From Flavobacterium rivuli WB 3.3-2 = DSM 21788 (lineage in GTDB: Bacteria; Bacteroidota; Bacteroidia; Flavobacteriales; Flavobacteriaceae), in NCBI RefSeq assembly GCF_000378485.1, contig NZ_KB899974.1, forward strand, positions 94,354 to 158,353: a DNA stretch of 64,000 bases, given 5' to 3'. Made by a program: the position numbers and the translations under genes. The notes beneath the pieces are model-generated. The model worked only from the letters and a program-made list of their open reading frames with translations, ran no database searches and was not told where the DNA came from. This document shows, one piece after another, positions 44,057 to 53,520 of the stretch. Every line of letters begins with the position of its first letter. Position 1 is the first letter of the stretch.

Positions 44057-45067
44057 ATGAATATCCTGAAAATTTATCAAAATTTCTTCCTGAGAAACGT
44101 TATACTCATTATTGTTTTCCTAAGTGTAATTTTTAGCTGTGTTTACAATGATTTTTATTCGCAGATACATAAGGTTCACATTGGCTGGTTTAAGCTATTA
44201 TTTACAATATGCATTGGTATTTTTCCTTTTTATATAGCTATAATTTTTAGTAACATGGTACTTATAAAGGAGTTGTTCTTAAAAAAAAAGTATGCCTCTT
44301 TCATTGTAATGTTTATACTATTCTGGTGCTCGTTTTATTTTATTGTTTGCTACTATTTTGATTATTTTGATCTCGGAAAATTCACTGCACTAAAGTTGGT
44401 AACGGTTGCAAGCAACGGTACGGGAATTTACTTTATCCATCTCTGGATTTTGAGGAATATTTCTAAAGGGCAAAAAGATATTCTGAATTTTGAGGCAGAG
44501 CTTTCTTTTTTAAAACAGCAGCTTAATCCTCATTTTTTGCTTAATGCTATGAACAACCTTTATGGCGAATCGTTATCGGAACCGGAAAATGTGCCGGACA
44601 GGATATTAAACCTTGCCGATATGCTCCGCTATCAGATTGAGGCAACCAAGAAAAACCTCGTACCTCTTAATGAAGAAGTAAATTTTATTAAACGCTACGT
44701 AGAATACTATACATTTAGAAATGAAAAACTTGAAGTTAATCAAAGTTTTGAAGGAGCGATAGATGCTATAGAGATACCGCCATTGTTCTTTTTACCACTG
44801 GTAGAAAATGCCGTGAAATTCTCGGGTGAAGTGCCGTTACCAATAATTAAGATGCACCTAAATATAAATAAAAGAAAGTTGTCTTTTTCGTTACAAAATA
44901 ATTTTTTGGTAAGCGGCTCCCGCCTTACAGGTACGGGCATAGGTATAGAAAATTTAAAACGAAGGCTCGAGGTGTATGGTTTAAAGCACGAGCTTATAGC
45001 CACAAAACAGGATAATATGTATACTATAAAACTAAATATATGGGAACTACCTACCGCTGCCTTATAG
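44057..45067 (+). CDS. LytS-type sensor histidine kinase
   Basis: A 336-residue kinase of the His_kinase (LytS/YehU) family. Four membrane helices (within about residues 10-140) leave little extracellular sequence. The phospho-His is in LKQQLNPHFLLNAMNNL; the ATP-binding half has PLVENAVKFSGE and GTGIGIENLKRRLE. It overlaps the next gene by 28 bases, so the two form a two-component pair. Confidence 0.9.
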   Translation: MNILKIYQNFFLRNVILIIVFLSVIFSCVYNDFYSQIHKVHIGWFKLLFTICIGIFPFYIAIIFSNMVLIKELFLKKKYASFIVMFILFWCSFYFIVCYYFDYFDLGKFTALKLVTVASNGTGIYFIHLWILRNISKGQKDILNFEAELSFLKQQLNPHFLLNAMNNLYGESLSEPENVPDRILNLADMLRYQIEATKKNLVPLNEEVNFIKRYVEYYTFRNEKLEVNQSFEGAIDAIEIPPLFFLPLVENAVKFSGEVPLPIIKMHLNINKRKLSFSLQNNFLVSGSRLTGTGIGIENLKRRLEVYGLKHELIATKQDNMYTIKLNIWELPTAAL

Positions 45068-45747
45068 TAGACGACGAAACACCTGCACACAAGGCACTCA
45101 TATCGCATATTTCTAAATTTGATGATTTAGAGCATTCCGGTAGTGCTTACAGTGGGGCAGAAGCCCTTAAGATGCTGAATGAAAACAAATATGATATTAT
45201 TTTTCTCGATATAAACATGCCCGTGCTTAATGGTGTTGAGGTTATGGAACTTCAGCCTAAGAGGCCGTTAACGATTGTTACAACCGCTTATTCTGATTTT
45301 GCACTATCGGCTTATACTAATGATGCTATAGATTATTTACTAAAACCTATTTCTTTAGAAAAGTTTAGCAAAGCAATAGAAAAAGCCAAGGCATATTATA
45401 TAGGTTATGCTTTAGAAAAGCAAAATGCAACCGAAGAAAAATTTATAAGTTACAGGTCTGACGGTGAAGTAGTAAAAATAAGGGTAAACGATATAATTTA
45501 TGTAGAGAGTATGGGTAACTACATGAAGTTGTTTTGCCATAAACTAAAATCGCCGCACATAGTTTATGGGTCCCTTTTAGGTATAGCACAGGATATTGCA
45601 AGCCCCGATTTTGTACAGGTACACCGTTCTTTTATAGTTAATAAGGCGTGTATTAGTATAATAGAGCAGGAAAATATAACGCTTACAAATGCTATAAAAC
45701 TTCCTGTAGGCAGAAAGTATAAAATATTGCTGTCTAATTTAAAGTAA
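45040..45747 (+). CDS. LytTR-family response regulator
   Basis: A 235-residue DNA-binding regulator. Receiver with VDDETPAH pocket, D57 in FLDINMP and Lys in LLKPISLEKF. The C-terminal LytTR domain (about 135-235) has VNDIIYVESMGNYMKLF and FVQVHRSFIVNK. Its start lies inside the kinase gene. It is 171 bp upstream of the GH2 glycosidase on the same strand, which it may regulate; this is inference. Confidence 0.92.
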   Translation: MGTTYRCLIVDDETPAHKALISHISKFDDLEHSGSAYSGAEALKMLNENKYDIIFLDINMPVLNGVEVMELQPKRPLTIVTTAYSDFALSAYTNDAIDYLLKPISLEKFSKAIEKAKAYYIGYALEKQNATEEKFISYRSDGEVVKIRVNDIIYVESMGNYMKLFCHKLKSPHIVYGSLLGIAQDIASPDFVQVHRSFIVNKACISIIEQENITLTNAIKLPVGRKYKILLSNLK

Positions 45748-45823
45748 TATTATCTTTACGGCTTGGGATTGTTTTATAAATACTAAGTAATTGGAACAAA
45801 AAAATGTGGTGTTTTGTCTATTA

Positions 45824-45858
45824 GAGATTTCTCCCTATTAGCGCACAGAAGAAATCTC
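45824..45858. repeat. inverted repeat between lytTR and the GH2 gene
   Basis: GAGATTTCT (45824-45832) and AGAAATCTC (45850-45858) are perfect 9-bp arms with a 17-nt loop, 61 bp before the GH2 ATG. With no T run it is not a typical terminator; it could be an operator or leader structure for the GH2 gene. Confidence 0.45.
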
Positions 45859-45918
45859 AGAACTATTATGACATAAAATTGTTTACATTGCTTATACTTC
45901 TCGGTTAAATAGTACTTA

Positions 45919-48381
45919 ATGAAAAAAATGAACAATAAACTCCTGTTAGCTTCAGTAATTCTACTCGCTGGATTTCTGCATGTTGGCTGTTCTTCAGCAA
46001 AAATGGGCAGTGCTGCCAGCAATACTACGGTATTAAATAACAACTGGAAATTTTCTAATACCGTTAACGGCGATGCCTACAGCAACAATTTTAATGATGA
46101 TGCTTGGCAAACAGTTACAGTGCCACATGACTGGGCTATTTATGGGCCATTTGATAAAAAATGGGACATGCAAAAAGTAGCTATTGTACAAAATGGCGAA
46201 ACTGAGGCATCTGAAAAGACGGGGCGTACAGGTGCCTTGCCACACATAGGTACCGGCTGGTACCGCAATACATTTACCTTACCACAGTTTAAAGTAGGCA
46301 AAAAAGCACTATTGGTTTTTGATGGCGCCATGAGCGAACCGCAGGTGTACCTTAATGGTAAAAAAATAGGGCAGTGGGGTTATGGCTACAGCTACTTTTA
46401 CATAGATATTACTAACGATATTATTGCCGGTAAGGAGAATATACTGGCGGTAAAACTTACTAATAAAGAATATTCGTCACGCTGGTATCCCGGTGCGGGG
46501 CTATATAGAAATGTGAGTATTGTTGTTAAAGAGCCTGAAAGTTTTGAGCAGTGGGGTACTTATATAACCACTCCCGTTATTACTAAAAGTGCGGCTACCA
46601 TAAATATTAAAGCTAAAGCTACAGGTAATACTATTTATATGGTTACTACCATTAAAGATGCTAAGGGAAAAGTTGTTGCAACTGGTACTACTAAAGATTT
46701 TGCAACTAAAGGCTTTGAGCAGAACATTACGGTAGCCAACCCTAATTTATGGAGTCCTGAAACACCTTACCTGTATACTGCAACCACGCAGTTATTTGCA
46801 GACAGCACTTTAAAAGATGAAGAGATAACGAAATTTGGTATTCGCGAAATAAAATATGAAGCTAACAAAGGCTTTAGCCTTAATGGTAAAATAACAAAAT
46901 TTAAAGGCGTTTGCCTGCACCACGATCTTGGGCCACTGGGTACTGCGGTAAATAAAGCCGCAATGCGCCGCCAACTTACCATACTAAAAGACCTGGGGTG
47001 TAATGCCATACGCAGTTCGCATAACATGCCGTCGTTTGAGCAGCTTGAACTGGCAGATGAAATGGGCTTTATGTTTCTTGCAGAAAGTTTTGACGAGTGG
47101 GTTAAGCCCAAAGTAGAAAATGGCTACCACCGCTTTTTTGATGAATACGCCGAGAAGGATCTTGTAAATCTTATAAGGGCAACGCGTAACCACCCATGTA
47201 TTGTTATGTGGAGCAGCGGTAATGAAGTGCCCGACCAGTATGGAGCCGAAGGTATTGTGCGTGCAAAGTTTTTACAGGATATTTTTCATCGTGAAGACCC
47301 TACGCGACCCGTTACAGTGGGTATGGATCAGGTTAAACAAACTATGCAGTCCGGTTTTGGTTCTGTGCTCGATATTCCCGGGCTAAACTACCGTGTGCAC
47401 CTTTATGAAGAGGCTTACAAATCGTTTCCGCAGGGTTTTATTTTAGGTTCAGAAACGGCATCTACAGTAAGTTCCCGTGGTATTTATAAATTTCCTGTAG
47501 TACAGGCCAAAGAAAAGCAATATGATGATTTGCAATGTTCATCTTACGACCTTGAAGCATGCAGCTGGAGCAATGTGCCCGATGAAGATTTTGTGTTACA
47601 GGATGATAAACCATGGGTTATAGGCGAGTTTGTATGGACAGGATTTGACTATCTGGGCGAACCAACACCTTATGACGAGAAATGGCCATCGCGCAGTTCC
47701 TATTTTGGTATGGCAGATTTAGCGGGTATTCCTAAAGACAGATTTTACCTGTACAGGAGCCGTTGGAATAAAGAAGCCGAAACATTGCATATATTACCAC
47801 ACTGGAACTGGGAAGGCCGCGAAGGGCAAACTACACCGGTGTTTGTATATACTAATTATGATAGTGCAGAGCTGTTTGTAAATGGTAAAAGCATGGGTAT
47901 ACAAAAGAAAAGCAATGCATCGCCACAAAACAGGTACCGCCTAATGTGGATGGACGTAAAATATGAACCGGGAACGCTTAAAGTTGTTGCCTTAGATAAA
48001 AACGGTAAGGCAGTTGCGCAGGAAGAAGTAAAAACTGCGGGAGCTCCCTATAAAATTGTTTTAAACCCGGACAGGGAAACCATTACTGCCGATGGGGAAG
48101 ATATATCTTTTATAACTGTATCTGTAGTAGATAAAAATGGGTTGCCCTGCCCAACAGCTACTAACCAGCTCGATTTTACAGTTACGGGTGCAGGTACTTA
48201 CAGGGCTGCTTGTAATGGCGATGCAACATCGCTCGAAATTTTCCATGAGCCCACTATGAAACTGTTTAGCGGTAAACTGGTAGTGCTTGTAAAAGCCACC
48301 GATAAACCGGGTGATATAAAACTGGAAGTAAAAGGCGATGGTTTGCAAAGTGGTGTGGTTAATTTAAAGTCTAAAAGCTAA
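45919..48381 (+). CDS. glycoside hydrolase family 2 lipoprotein (beta-galactosidase-like)
   Basis: An 820-residue enzyme that probably removes terminal beta-galactose or a related sugar. A lipobox (LHVGC) places it as a lipoprotein, likely at the outer membrane. Order: jelly-roll sugar-binding domain (about 35-215, HDWAIYGPF, RWYPGAGLYRNV), Ig-like sandwich, TIM barrel, C-terminal Ig-like domains. Acid/base E436 is in WSSGNEV and nucleophile E570 in GEFVWTGFDYLGE. It may belong with the LytTR pair upstream or the sugar genes further left. GH2 covers several activities, so the substrate is provisional. Confidence 0.9.
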   Translation: MKKMNNKLLLASVILLAGFLHVGCSSAKMGSAASNTTVLNNNWKFSNTVNGDAYSNNFNDDAWQTVTVPHDWAIYGPFDKKWDMQKVAIVQNGETEASEKTGRTGALPHIGTGWYRNTFTLPQFKVGKKALLVFDGAMSEPQVYLNGKKIGQWGYGYSYFYIDITNDIIAGKENILAVKLTNKEYSSRWYPGAGLYRNVSIVVKEPESFEQWGTYITTPVITKSAATINIKAKATGNTIYMVTTIKDAKGKVVATGTTKDFATKGFEQNITVANPNLWSPETPYLYTATTQLFADSTLKDEEITKFGIREIKYEANKGFSLNGKITKFKGVCLHHDLGPLGTAVNKAAMRRQLTILKDLGCNAIRSSHNMPSFEQLELADEMGFMFLAESFDEWVKPKVENGYHRFFDEYAEKDLVNLIRATRNHPCIVMWSSGNEVPDQYGAEGIVRAKFLQDIFHREDPTRPVTVGMDQVKQTMQSGFGSVLDIPGLNYRVHLYEEAYKSFPQGFILGSETASTVSSRGIYKFPVVQAKEKQYDDLQCSSYDLEACSWSNVPDEDFVLQDDKPWVIGEFVWTGFDYLGEPTPYDEKWPSRSSYFGMADLAGIPKDRFYLYRSRWNKEAETLHILPHWNWEGREGQTTPVFVYTNYDSAELFVNGKSMGIQKKSNASPQNRYRLMWMDVKYEPGTLKVVALDKNGKAVAQEEVKTAGAPYKIVLNPDRETITADGEDISFITVSVVDKNGLPCPTATNQLDFTVTGAGTYRAACNGDATSLEIFHEPTMKLFSGKLVVLVKATDKPGDIKLEVKGDGLQSGVVNLKSKS

Positions 48382-48450
48382 ATGTAGTAAACATAACAAA
48401 AAATACCGGAGCGTCTTCCTGTGTTTTTGTTTCATCATATCTTGTCCGTA

Positions 48451-48990
48451 CTAAAACGGTAATTGTAACTTTACACTAAGGCGACCACCATCAGATGAAC
48501 TAAAGTAAGCAATATTAGCGGTGGTAAGACCTGCAATATTAAATTAAAAACCACCACCCGGAGACGTATGCCATTTTGATGATGTGTCGTTATCTACCCA
48601 AACGCGCCCGTAATCAAAGCCTGCATAGCATCCAAAAGTAATAGGGATAACACCATTAGCAAGTTTACCAAAATCGACCCTTAAACAGAGTTGTGTTAAA
48701 AAGATGTTTTACCACTAAAGCGTTCTCTCCTGAAACCCCTTAAACCATCGCCATCGCCTATAGTAGCTGCCTGGTAAAACTCGAAACTATTATTAAATAT
48801 ATGTTTAGCTTTTAGCTTGGTGGCATATACAAAAATACCCTGTTTGTCTATATTTGTTGTAAGCCTGACTTCGGGCACTATATAAGCAAAACCCTTACCT
48901 ATAGATTGTAAAAATAAATTTAATGCATTGAACTCATATAAAAAAATCGCGCACCAAATTTCAGGTCGTATAAAATACTTTTTACTACAT
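48451..48990 (-). pseudogene. decayed Omp85 (BamA/TamA-like) outer-membrane barrel gene, 3' part
   Basis: Read on the minus strand, the remnant gives in pieces LYDLKFGARFFY, YIVPEVRLTTNIDKQG, GDGDGLRGFRRERFSGKT, VIPITFGCYAGFDYGRVW, KWHTSPGGGF and IAGLTTANIAYFSSSDGGRLS. This is the C-terminal barrel of a surface-antigen (Omp85) protein with the GLRGF/R motif. At least two frameshifts (near 48700 and 48910) and one in-frame stop (after GGGF, near 48545) break it, and the 5' part is gone. The plus-strand GH2 gene precedes it. Confidence 0.8.
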
Positions 48991-49145
48991 TACACTTAAA
49001 TTTAATAAAGTTAAAAAAGGCAGCGCATGTTAAAAGTATCTTAATCAAAAGTTATATAGTCACAAAGTTCTGGCAGATAAGGATTTAATTGTAGAAATTT
49101 GAAACAGGATTAAGCTAAACGTCTAACTCTTAAGCAACCCCAACT

Positions 49146-49388
49146 ATGAAGCTATTATACTTTTTCTTATCTGTTATGAGTCTTATACTTACCGGATACC
49201 TGATCATGAATAATTTTAGATTCGATCATTCAGGCTTTAGCAGTTTTCTTATTAATGGCCTGTTTATATTATTGCCGTGCTCGTTAATTATTGCAGGATT
49301 GGTTGCGTTATTTTCCCACAGAAAAAAATTACAGGATAAAGATATGATGACAATACGTCAATACTATAATTACAGAAGTGCCCGCTAA
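49146..49388 (+). CDS. small hypothetical membrane protein, two helices
   Basis: An 80-residue protein with two hydrophobic helices (LLYFFLSVMSLILTGYLIM at 3-21 and LINGLFILLPCSLIIAGLVA at about 36-55) and a short, basic C-terminal tail (HRKKLQDKDMM...). No known domain. ATG at 49146 follows an AT-rich leader, and a good terminator lies 20 bp after the stop, so it is likely a real gene. Confidence 0.65.
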   Translation: MKLLYFFLSVMSLILTGYLIMNNFRFDHSGFSSFLINGLFILLPCSLIIAGLVALFSHRKKLQDKDMMTIRQYYNYRSAR

Positions 49389-49407
49389 ACTTTTAGATAT
49401 TTTACAG

Positions 49408-49433
49408 AAACATCCTGCATTAGCGGGATGTTT
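49408..49433 (+). terminator. terminator of the small membrane protein gene
   Basis: AAACATCCTGC and GCGGGATGTTT pair over 11 bp (one G-T) around ATTA, then TGTTTTA. Position and T run fit an intrinsic terminator. Confidence 0.8.
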
Positions 49434-49559
49434 TGTTTTATAAAATTTGCTATTGATATCCTGGCATGTAATTTCAAAAACTTTATCGTGAGTAGTGATA
49501 GTTTATAAAATTAATGTGAGCCTGATGATCTTAATTATTAACAAATTAGTTAAAACAAA

Positions 49560-49585
49560 TAATGCCCCGTTTTCACAAGGCATTA
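49560..49585 (-). terminator. terminator of clpB
   Basis: TAATGCC (49560-49566) and GGCATTA (49579-49585) form a 7-bp stem with a 12-nt loop; on the minus strand TTTGTTTTAAC follows. It begins 23 bp after the clpB stop. Confidence 0.65.
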
Positions 49586-49607
49586 AATTATGATACATAA
49601 CATTTAT

Positions 49608-52214
49608 TTAGTTATTAACCAGATCAGTCTGGTTCCTGAAAACTAACTGTCCATCAAAATTATCTATAAGTATAATACTATCAGTACTTACCTTACCGGA
49701 TAGTATTTGTTTAGACAGCTCGTTCATAATCTCTTTTTGTATAACACGTTTTACCGGGCGTGCGCCATAATCAGGGTCATAACCTTTTTTAGCAAGGTAG
49801 TCAATTGCTTCCGGTGTGGCATCCAGCGTAATGTTTTGCTGTGCCAGCAGTTTTGTAACGCTTTTAATCTGTAAGCTTACAATTTCCCTTATGTTATCGG
49901 CACTAAGCGGGGTAAACATTACAATATCATCTATGCGGTTTATAAACTCGGGGCGTACCGTTTGTTTTAACAATCCGAGCACTTCAACCTTAGCAGCCTC
50001 AATGGCAGCTTCCACATTGCCTTTCAGGTTTTCAAATTTCTCCTGAATTATAGCGCTGCCCATATTGCTGGTCATGATAATAATGGTGTTCTTAAAATCG
50101 GCAACCCGCCCTTTATTATCGGTAAGTCGGCCTTCATCAAGCACCTGTAATAAGATATTAAAAGTGTCAGGATGGGCTTTCTCAATCTCGTCAAGAAGCA
50201 CTACGCTATATGGTTTTCTCCTCACTGCTTCGGTAAGCTGTCCACCTTCATCATAGCCTACATATCCCGGAGGAGCACCCACTAAACGGCTCACGCTGTG
50301 GCGTTCCTGGTACTCGCTCATGTCTATACGGGTCATGGCATTTTCATCATCAAACAGGTAGGAGGCAAGTGCTTTAGCTAACTCAGTTTTACCAACACCT
50401 GTTGTACCAAGAAACAGGAATGATCCTATAGGTTTCTTTTGGTCCTGTAATCCGGCACGGCTTCTCCTTACGGCATCGCTAACAGCCTCAATAGCTTCTT
50501 CCTGGCCTACCACACGTTTGTGCAGTTCTGCCTCAAGGTTAAGCAGTTTTTCGCGTTCGCCCTGCAGCATTTTAGTAACCGGGATGCCCGTCCATTTTGC
50601 TACAACTTCGGCAATATCTTCCCTGGTTACTTCTTCTTTAATAAGGTTTTTGCCATTTTGGTTTTCATGCAGCTGTGTTTGCATTTCGTCCAGTTTTTCC
50701 TGTGCCTGTTTTATTTTTCCGTAGCGCAGTTCGGCAACCTTACCATAGTCGCCATCACGTTCGGCACGCTCAGCTTCCAGTTTAAAGTTCTCAATTTCAC
50801 TTTTTGTAGCCTGAATCCCGTCTACAACATCTTTCTCACTTTTCCAGCGGGCATAAATCTCATTACGTTCTTCCTTCTGGTTGGCAAGCTCAAGGCCTAA
50901 CGATTTCAGTTTACTTTCGTCATTCTCGCGCTTAATGGCCTCAATCTCAATTTCCAGCTGCATTATCCTTCTGTCAAGCACATCAAGCTCCTCAGGTTTA
51001 GAGTTTATCTCCATCCTTATTTTAGAGGCAGCCTCATCCATAAGGTCAATGGCTTTATCCGGCAGGAAGCGGTTTGTAATATAGCGTTGTGACAGTTCTA
51101 CTGCAGCTATAATAGCCTCATCTTTAATACGTACCTGGTGGTGTGTTTCATATTTTTCTTTAATACCACGAAGTATTGATATTGCGCTTTCGGTATCCGG
51201 TTCGTCTACCATAACGCGCTGAAAACGACGTTCTAACGCTTTGTCCTTTTCAAAATATTTCTGGTATTCATCAAGTGTGGTTGCACCTATTGCGCGCAGC
51301 TCTCCACGGGCAAGTGCCGGCTTAAGTATATTGGCAGCATCCATGGCACCATCGCCACCACCTGCACCCACAAGGGTATGTATTTCGTCTATAAAGAGTA
51401 CAATATCACCATCGGCAGAGGTAACTTCTTTCACAACCGATTTTAACCGTTCTTCAAACTCTCCTTTATATTTAGCACCTGCAATGAGCGCACCCATATC
51501 CAGCGAGTATACCACTTTATTCTTAAGGTTCTCCGGTACATCGCCCTGAATGATACGGTGTGCCAAACCTTCGGCTATGGCAGTTTTACCTACACCGGGT
51601 TCACCCACAAGCATTGGGTTATTTTTAGTACGGCGGCTTAGTATTTGCAATACACGTCGAATTTCTTCGTCACGGCCTATAACAGGGTCGAGCTTACCAT
51701 CATTAGCCAGCTGGTTAAGGTTCTTGGCAAATTTGTTGAGGGCATTGTAGTTTTCCTCGGCACTGGCAGATGTTACTCTTTCGCCTTTGCGCATTTCATC
51801 TATAGCTGCGCGAAGGCCTTTCTCTGTAACGCCCTGGTCTTTTAATATTTGTGCAACCCTGCTGCGCGATGCTAAAATGGCAAGTAACAAATGCTCTATA
51901 GAAACAAACTCGTCGTTCATTTTTCGGGCAATGTTAGATGCTTCGGTTAGGGCCGTATTGGCATCACGGCTTATACCCATTTCTCCACCTGTAACTTTTG
52001 AAAAACTTTGCAGGGTGCTATCCAGTATCTGGCTAAATAACGGCAGGTTTACATTGAGTTTTTTAAGAAGGAACGGGGTTACGTTCTCATCAACCTCAAG
52101 TATACCTTTAACAATGTGTTCGTTTTCAATTTGCTGATGCCCAAGTTCCTGGGCTATTTGTTGTGCCCTTTGTATGGCCTCCTGAGATTTTATAGTAAAA
52201 TTGGCTAAGTTCAT
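49608..52214 (-). CDS. clpB: ATP-dependent chaperone ClpB
   Basis: An 868-residue AAA+ disaggregase that pulls proteins out of aggregates together with DnaK. N-domain (1-150, opening TIKSQEAIQRAQQIAQE), first AAA+ ring with GEPGVGKT (about 205) and FIDEIHTL, the M-domain coiled coil (about 400-530), and second ring with GTTGVGKT (about 605) and LLDEIEKAH. Length and motifs are those of full-length ClpB. It is divergent from ytxJ, and twin palindromes lie between them. Confidence 0.96.
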   Translation of the reverse strand: MNLANFTIKSQEAIQRAQQIAQELGHQQIENEHIVKGILEVDENVTPFLLKKLNVNLPLFSQILDSTLQSFSKVTGGEMGISRDANTALTEASNIARKMNDEFVSIEHLLLAILASRSRVAQILKDQGVTEKGLRAAIDEMRKGERVTSASAEENYNALNKFAKNLNQLANDGKLDPVIGRDEEIRRVLQILSRRTKNNPMLVGEPGVGKTAIAEGLAHRIIQGDVPENLKNKVVYSLDMGALIAGAKYKGEFEERLKSVVKEVTSADGDIVLFIDEIHTLVGAGGGDGAMDAANILKPALARGELRAIGATTLDEYQKYFEKDKALERRFQRVMVDEPDTESAISILRGIKEKYETHHQVRIKDEAIIAAVELSQRYITNRFLPDKAIDLMDEAASKIRMEINSKPEELDVLDRRIMQLEIEIEAIKRENDESKLKSLGLELANQKEERNEIYARWKSEKDVVDGIQATKSEIENFKLEAERAERDGDYGKVAELRYGKIKQAQEKLDEMQTQLHENQNGKNLIKEEVTREDIAEVVAKWTGIPVTKMLQGEREKLLNLEAELHKRVVGQEEAIEAVSDAVRRSRAGLQDQKKPIGSFLFLGTTGVGKTELAKALASYLFDDENAMTRIDMSEYQERHSVSRLVGAPPGYVGYDEGGQLTEAVRRKPYSVVLLDEIEKAHPDTFNILLQVLDEGRLTDNKGRVADFKNTIIIMTSNMGSAIIQEKFENLKGNVEAAIEAAKVEVLGLLKQTVRPEFINRIDDIVMFTPLSADNIREIVSLQIKSVTKLLAQQNITLDATPEAIDYLAKKGYDPDYGARPVKRVIQKEIMNELSKQILSGKVSTDSIILIDNFDGQLVFRNQTDLVNN

Positions 52215-52273
52215 AATCTAAAATGTTTAAATTTGATAAGTACAATTCAATTTTTAATCCAATAAGTAAAATC

Positions 52274-52328
52274 CGACAAATTGTCTTTTTCATTACGGTT
52301 TTAAAGTAATTAAGCGACAAATTGTCTT
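52274..52328. promoter_or_regulatory. two identical palindromes between clpB and ytxJ
   Basis: CGACAAATTGTCTT occurs at 52274-52287 and again at 52315-52328, 41 bp apart (four helical turns). Each holds the perfect palindrome GACAA-A-TTGTC. A -7-like TAAATTTG on the plus strand (52228-52235) lies upstream. Identical, helically phased sites in a divergent promoter region suggest binding of a dimeric regulator, perhaps of heat or redox stress. Confidence 0.6.
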
Positions 52329-52342
52329 AAAAATATATAATT

Positions 52343-52735
52343 ATGGGTGTTTTCGGTAAAATATTCGGTAATTCTGACAGTAAAGATACGCCTGAATCTG
52401 GTTTTCAATGGGGTAATTTAACAGAACTTAAACAACTTGATAACATAGTTTTAGAGTCTGAAGAGGTACCTGTTATAATTTTTAAACACAGCACACGTTG
52501 CCCTGTTAGCCGCATGGCATTAAAGAACTTTGAAAATGAATACAATATTGAAGAGGGGAGTGCAAAACCTTACTTTCTTGACCTTATTGCACACCGTGAT
52601 ATAAGTAACGAAATTGCATCCCGTTTTAAGGTTACACACCAGTCACCACAGGTAATTGTTATAAAAAATGGCCAGGAAATATATAATACATCACATGATG
52701 ATATTGATGCCGGTATTGTAAAATCTAAGTTATAA
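52343..52735 (+). CDS. ytxJ: bacillithiol system redox-active protein YtxJ
   Basis: A 130-residue thioredoxin-fold protein. FKHSTRCPVSRMAL holds the single active Cys of the CPVS type (monothiol). It matches the YtxJ/BrxC family, which removes bacillithiol from modified proteins. It follows the palindromes shared with clpB. The presence implies that the organism makes bacillithiol; the biosynthesis genes are not in this window. Confidence 0.88.
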   Translation: MGVFGKIFGNSDSKDTPESGFQWGNLTELKQLDNIVLESEEVPVIIFKHSTRCPVSRMALKNFENEYNIEEGSAKPYFLDLIAHRDISNEIASRFKVTHQSPQVIVIKNGQEIYNTSHDDIDAGIVKSKL

Positions 52736-52872
52736 AATTTATTCCTTTATGAATAAGTAGTAATATGCAGGGTTACAAAGCAGGATTATATTTATAATGT
52801 CAAGGGTTAATTTTATGATAATTGTATATTTTACTTTCTTTATCGCTTTTCTCTCTTTTTCCAACCTGCCGA

Positions 52873-53326
52873 TCACTGCAATATCATCCGATGATATTTC
52901 CGGTTATCCTTATTAATCCTTTCGTTAAATAGGGACGTTGCACGACCGGTTGTCATTTGTTGAGTAATAGCGTATGCTTCCGCCTTTTTGACTAACTGGT
53001 AGCCGAACATCTCTTTTACCACAGGAATCAGTCCTTTGTTGGCAAAGGTTACTTACTGCAGAATGTATTGTAGGCCATGTGCGTATTGAGCTTAAAGAAA
53101 ACCTGCTCAGGTTCGCGATCTCTTTAAGGTATTCATTCATTTTCCGGTTGGAGGATATTTGCAGTACCCTATCACATTCCATGCACAATGGATGGTCTTT
53201 ATATTTTTAATAATAGCCAGTGCCTGGAGAGTAGGAGAATCGGTTTTCTGCCCTGCGGTCATAATCCAGTATTCACTATCAATGCCTTTTAATAAAAACA
53301 CCCAACCAAAAACTGCTCTCTAACAT
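52873..53326 (-). pseudogene. tyrosine recombinase (integrase) remnant with internal deletion
   Basis: On the minus strand from 53326 the sequence opens MLESSFWLGVFIKR, like the N-terminus of Bacteroidota tyrosine integrases, then jumps after a stop to the C-terminal half: DSEYWIMTAGQKTDSP, LALAIIK-like, ISSNRKMNEYLKEIA, then after frameshifts FANKGLIPVVKEMFGYQLV and KAEAYAITQQM, with a stop at 52873. The catalytic HxxR helix is damaged (SSIRTWPT where S-H-x-A-R-H-T is usual). Most of the arm-binding and core domains are deleted. It is a dead gene of an integrated element. Confidence 0.82.
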
Positions 53327-53427
53327 AATTCAACATTTTAAATTAATAAAGGTAGAATTACAGGGTCTTTAAATCAAGTCGCTAACCTGCTTTACATATT
53401 GGTATACAGGTGTTTATATGGTGTTTT

Positions 53428-53471
53428 GTGGCAAAAAAAATTATAGTGAAATTTTGCCACGATTTTGCCAC
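53428..53471. repeat. TTTTGCCAC repeat cluster upstream of the integrase remnant
   Basis: ATTTTGCCAC occurs twice in direct orientation (53451-53460 and 53462-53471) and once inverted as GTGGCAAAA (53428-53436). Such a short cluster upstream of an integrase could be recombinase arm sites or part of an attachment site. Aside from this and the following hairpin, the 295-bp stretch 53327-53621 shows nothing recognisable. Confidence 0.45.
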
Positions 53472-53520
53472 AATAATTTTGGGCTTCGTTATAAATTTTG
53501 GTGGGGTGCTTAAAAACAGA

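Noticed and set aside
48696..48878. 60-residue independent small gene
   Set aside because: Its sequence continues in neighbouring frames as an Omp85 barrel, so it is a piece of a pseudogene.
52925..53188. 87-residue protein of unknown function
   Set aside because: NRKMNEYLKEIA and the sequence around it in other frames belong to a broken tyrosine integrase.
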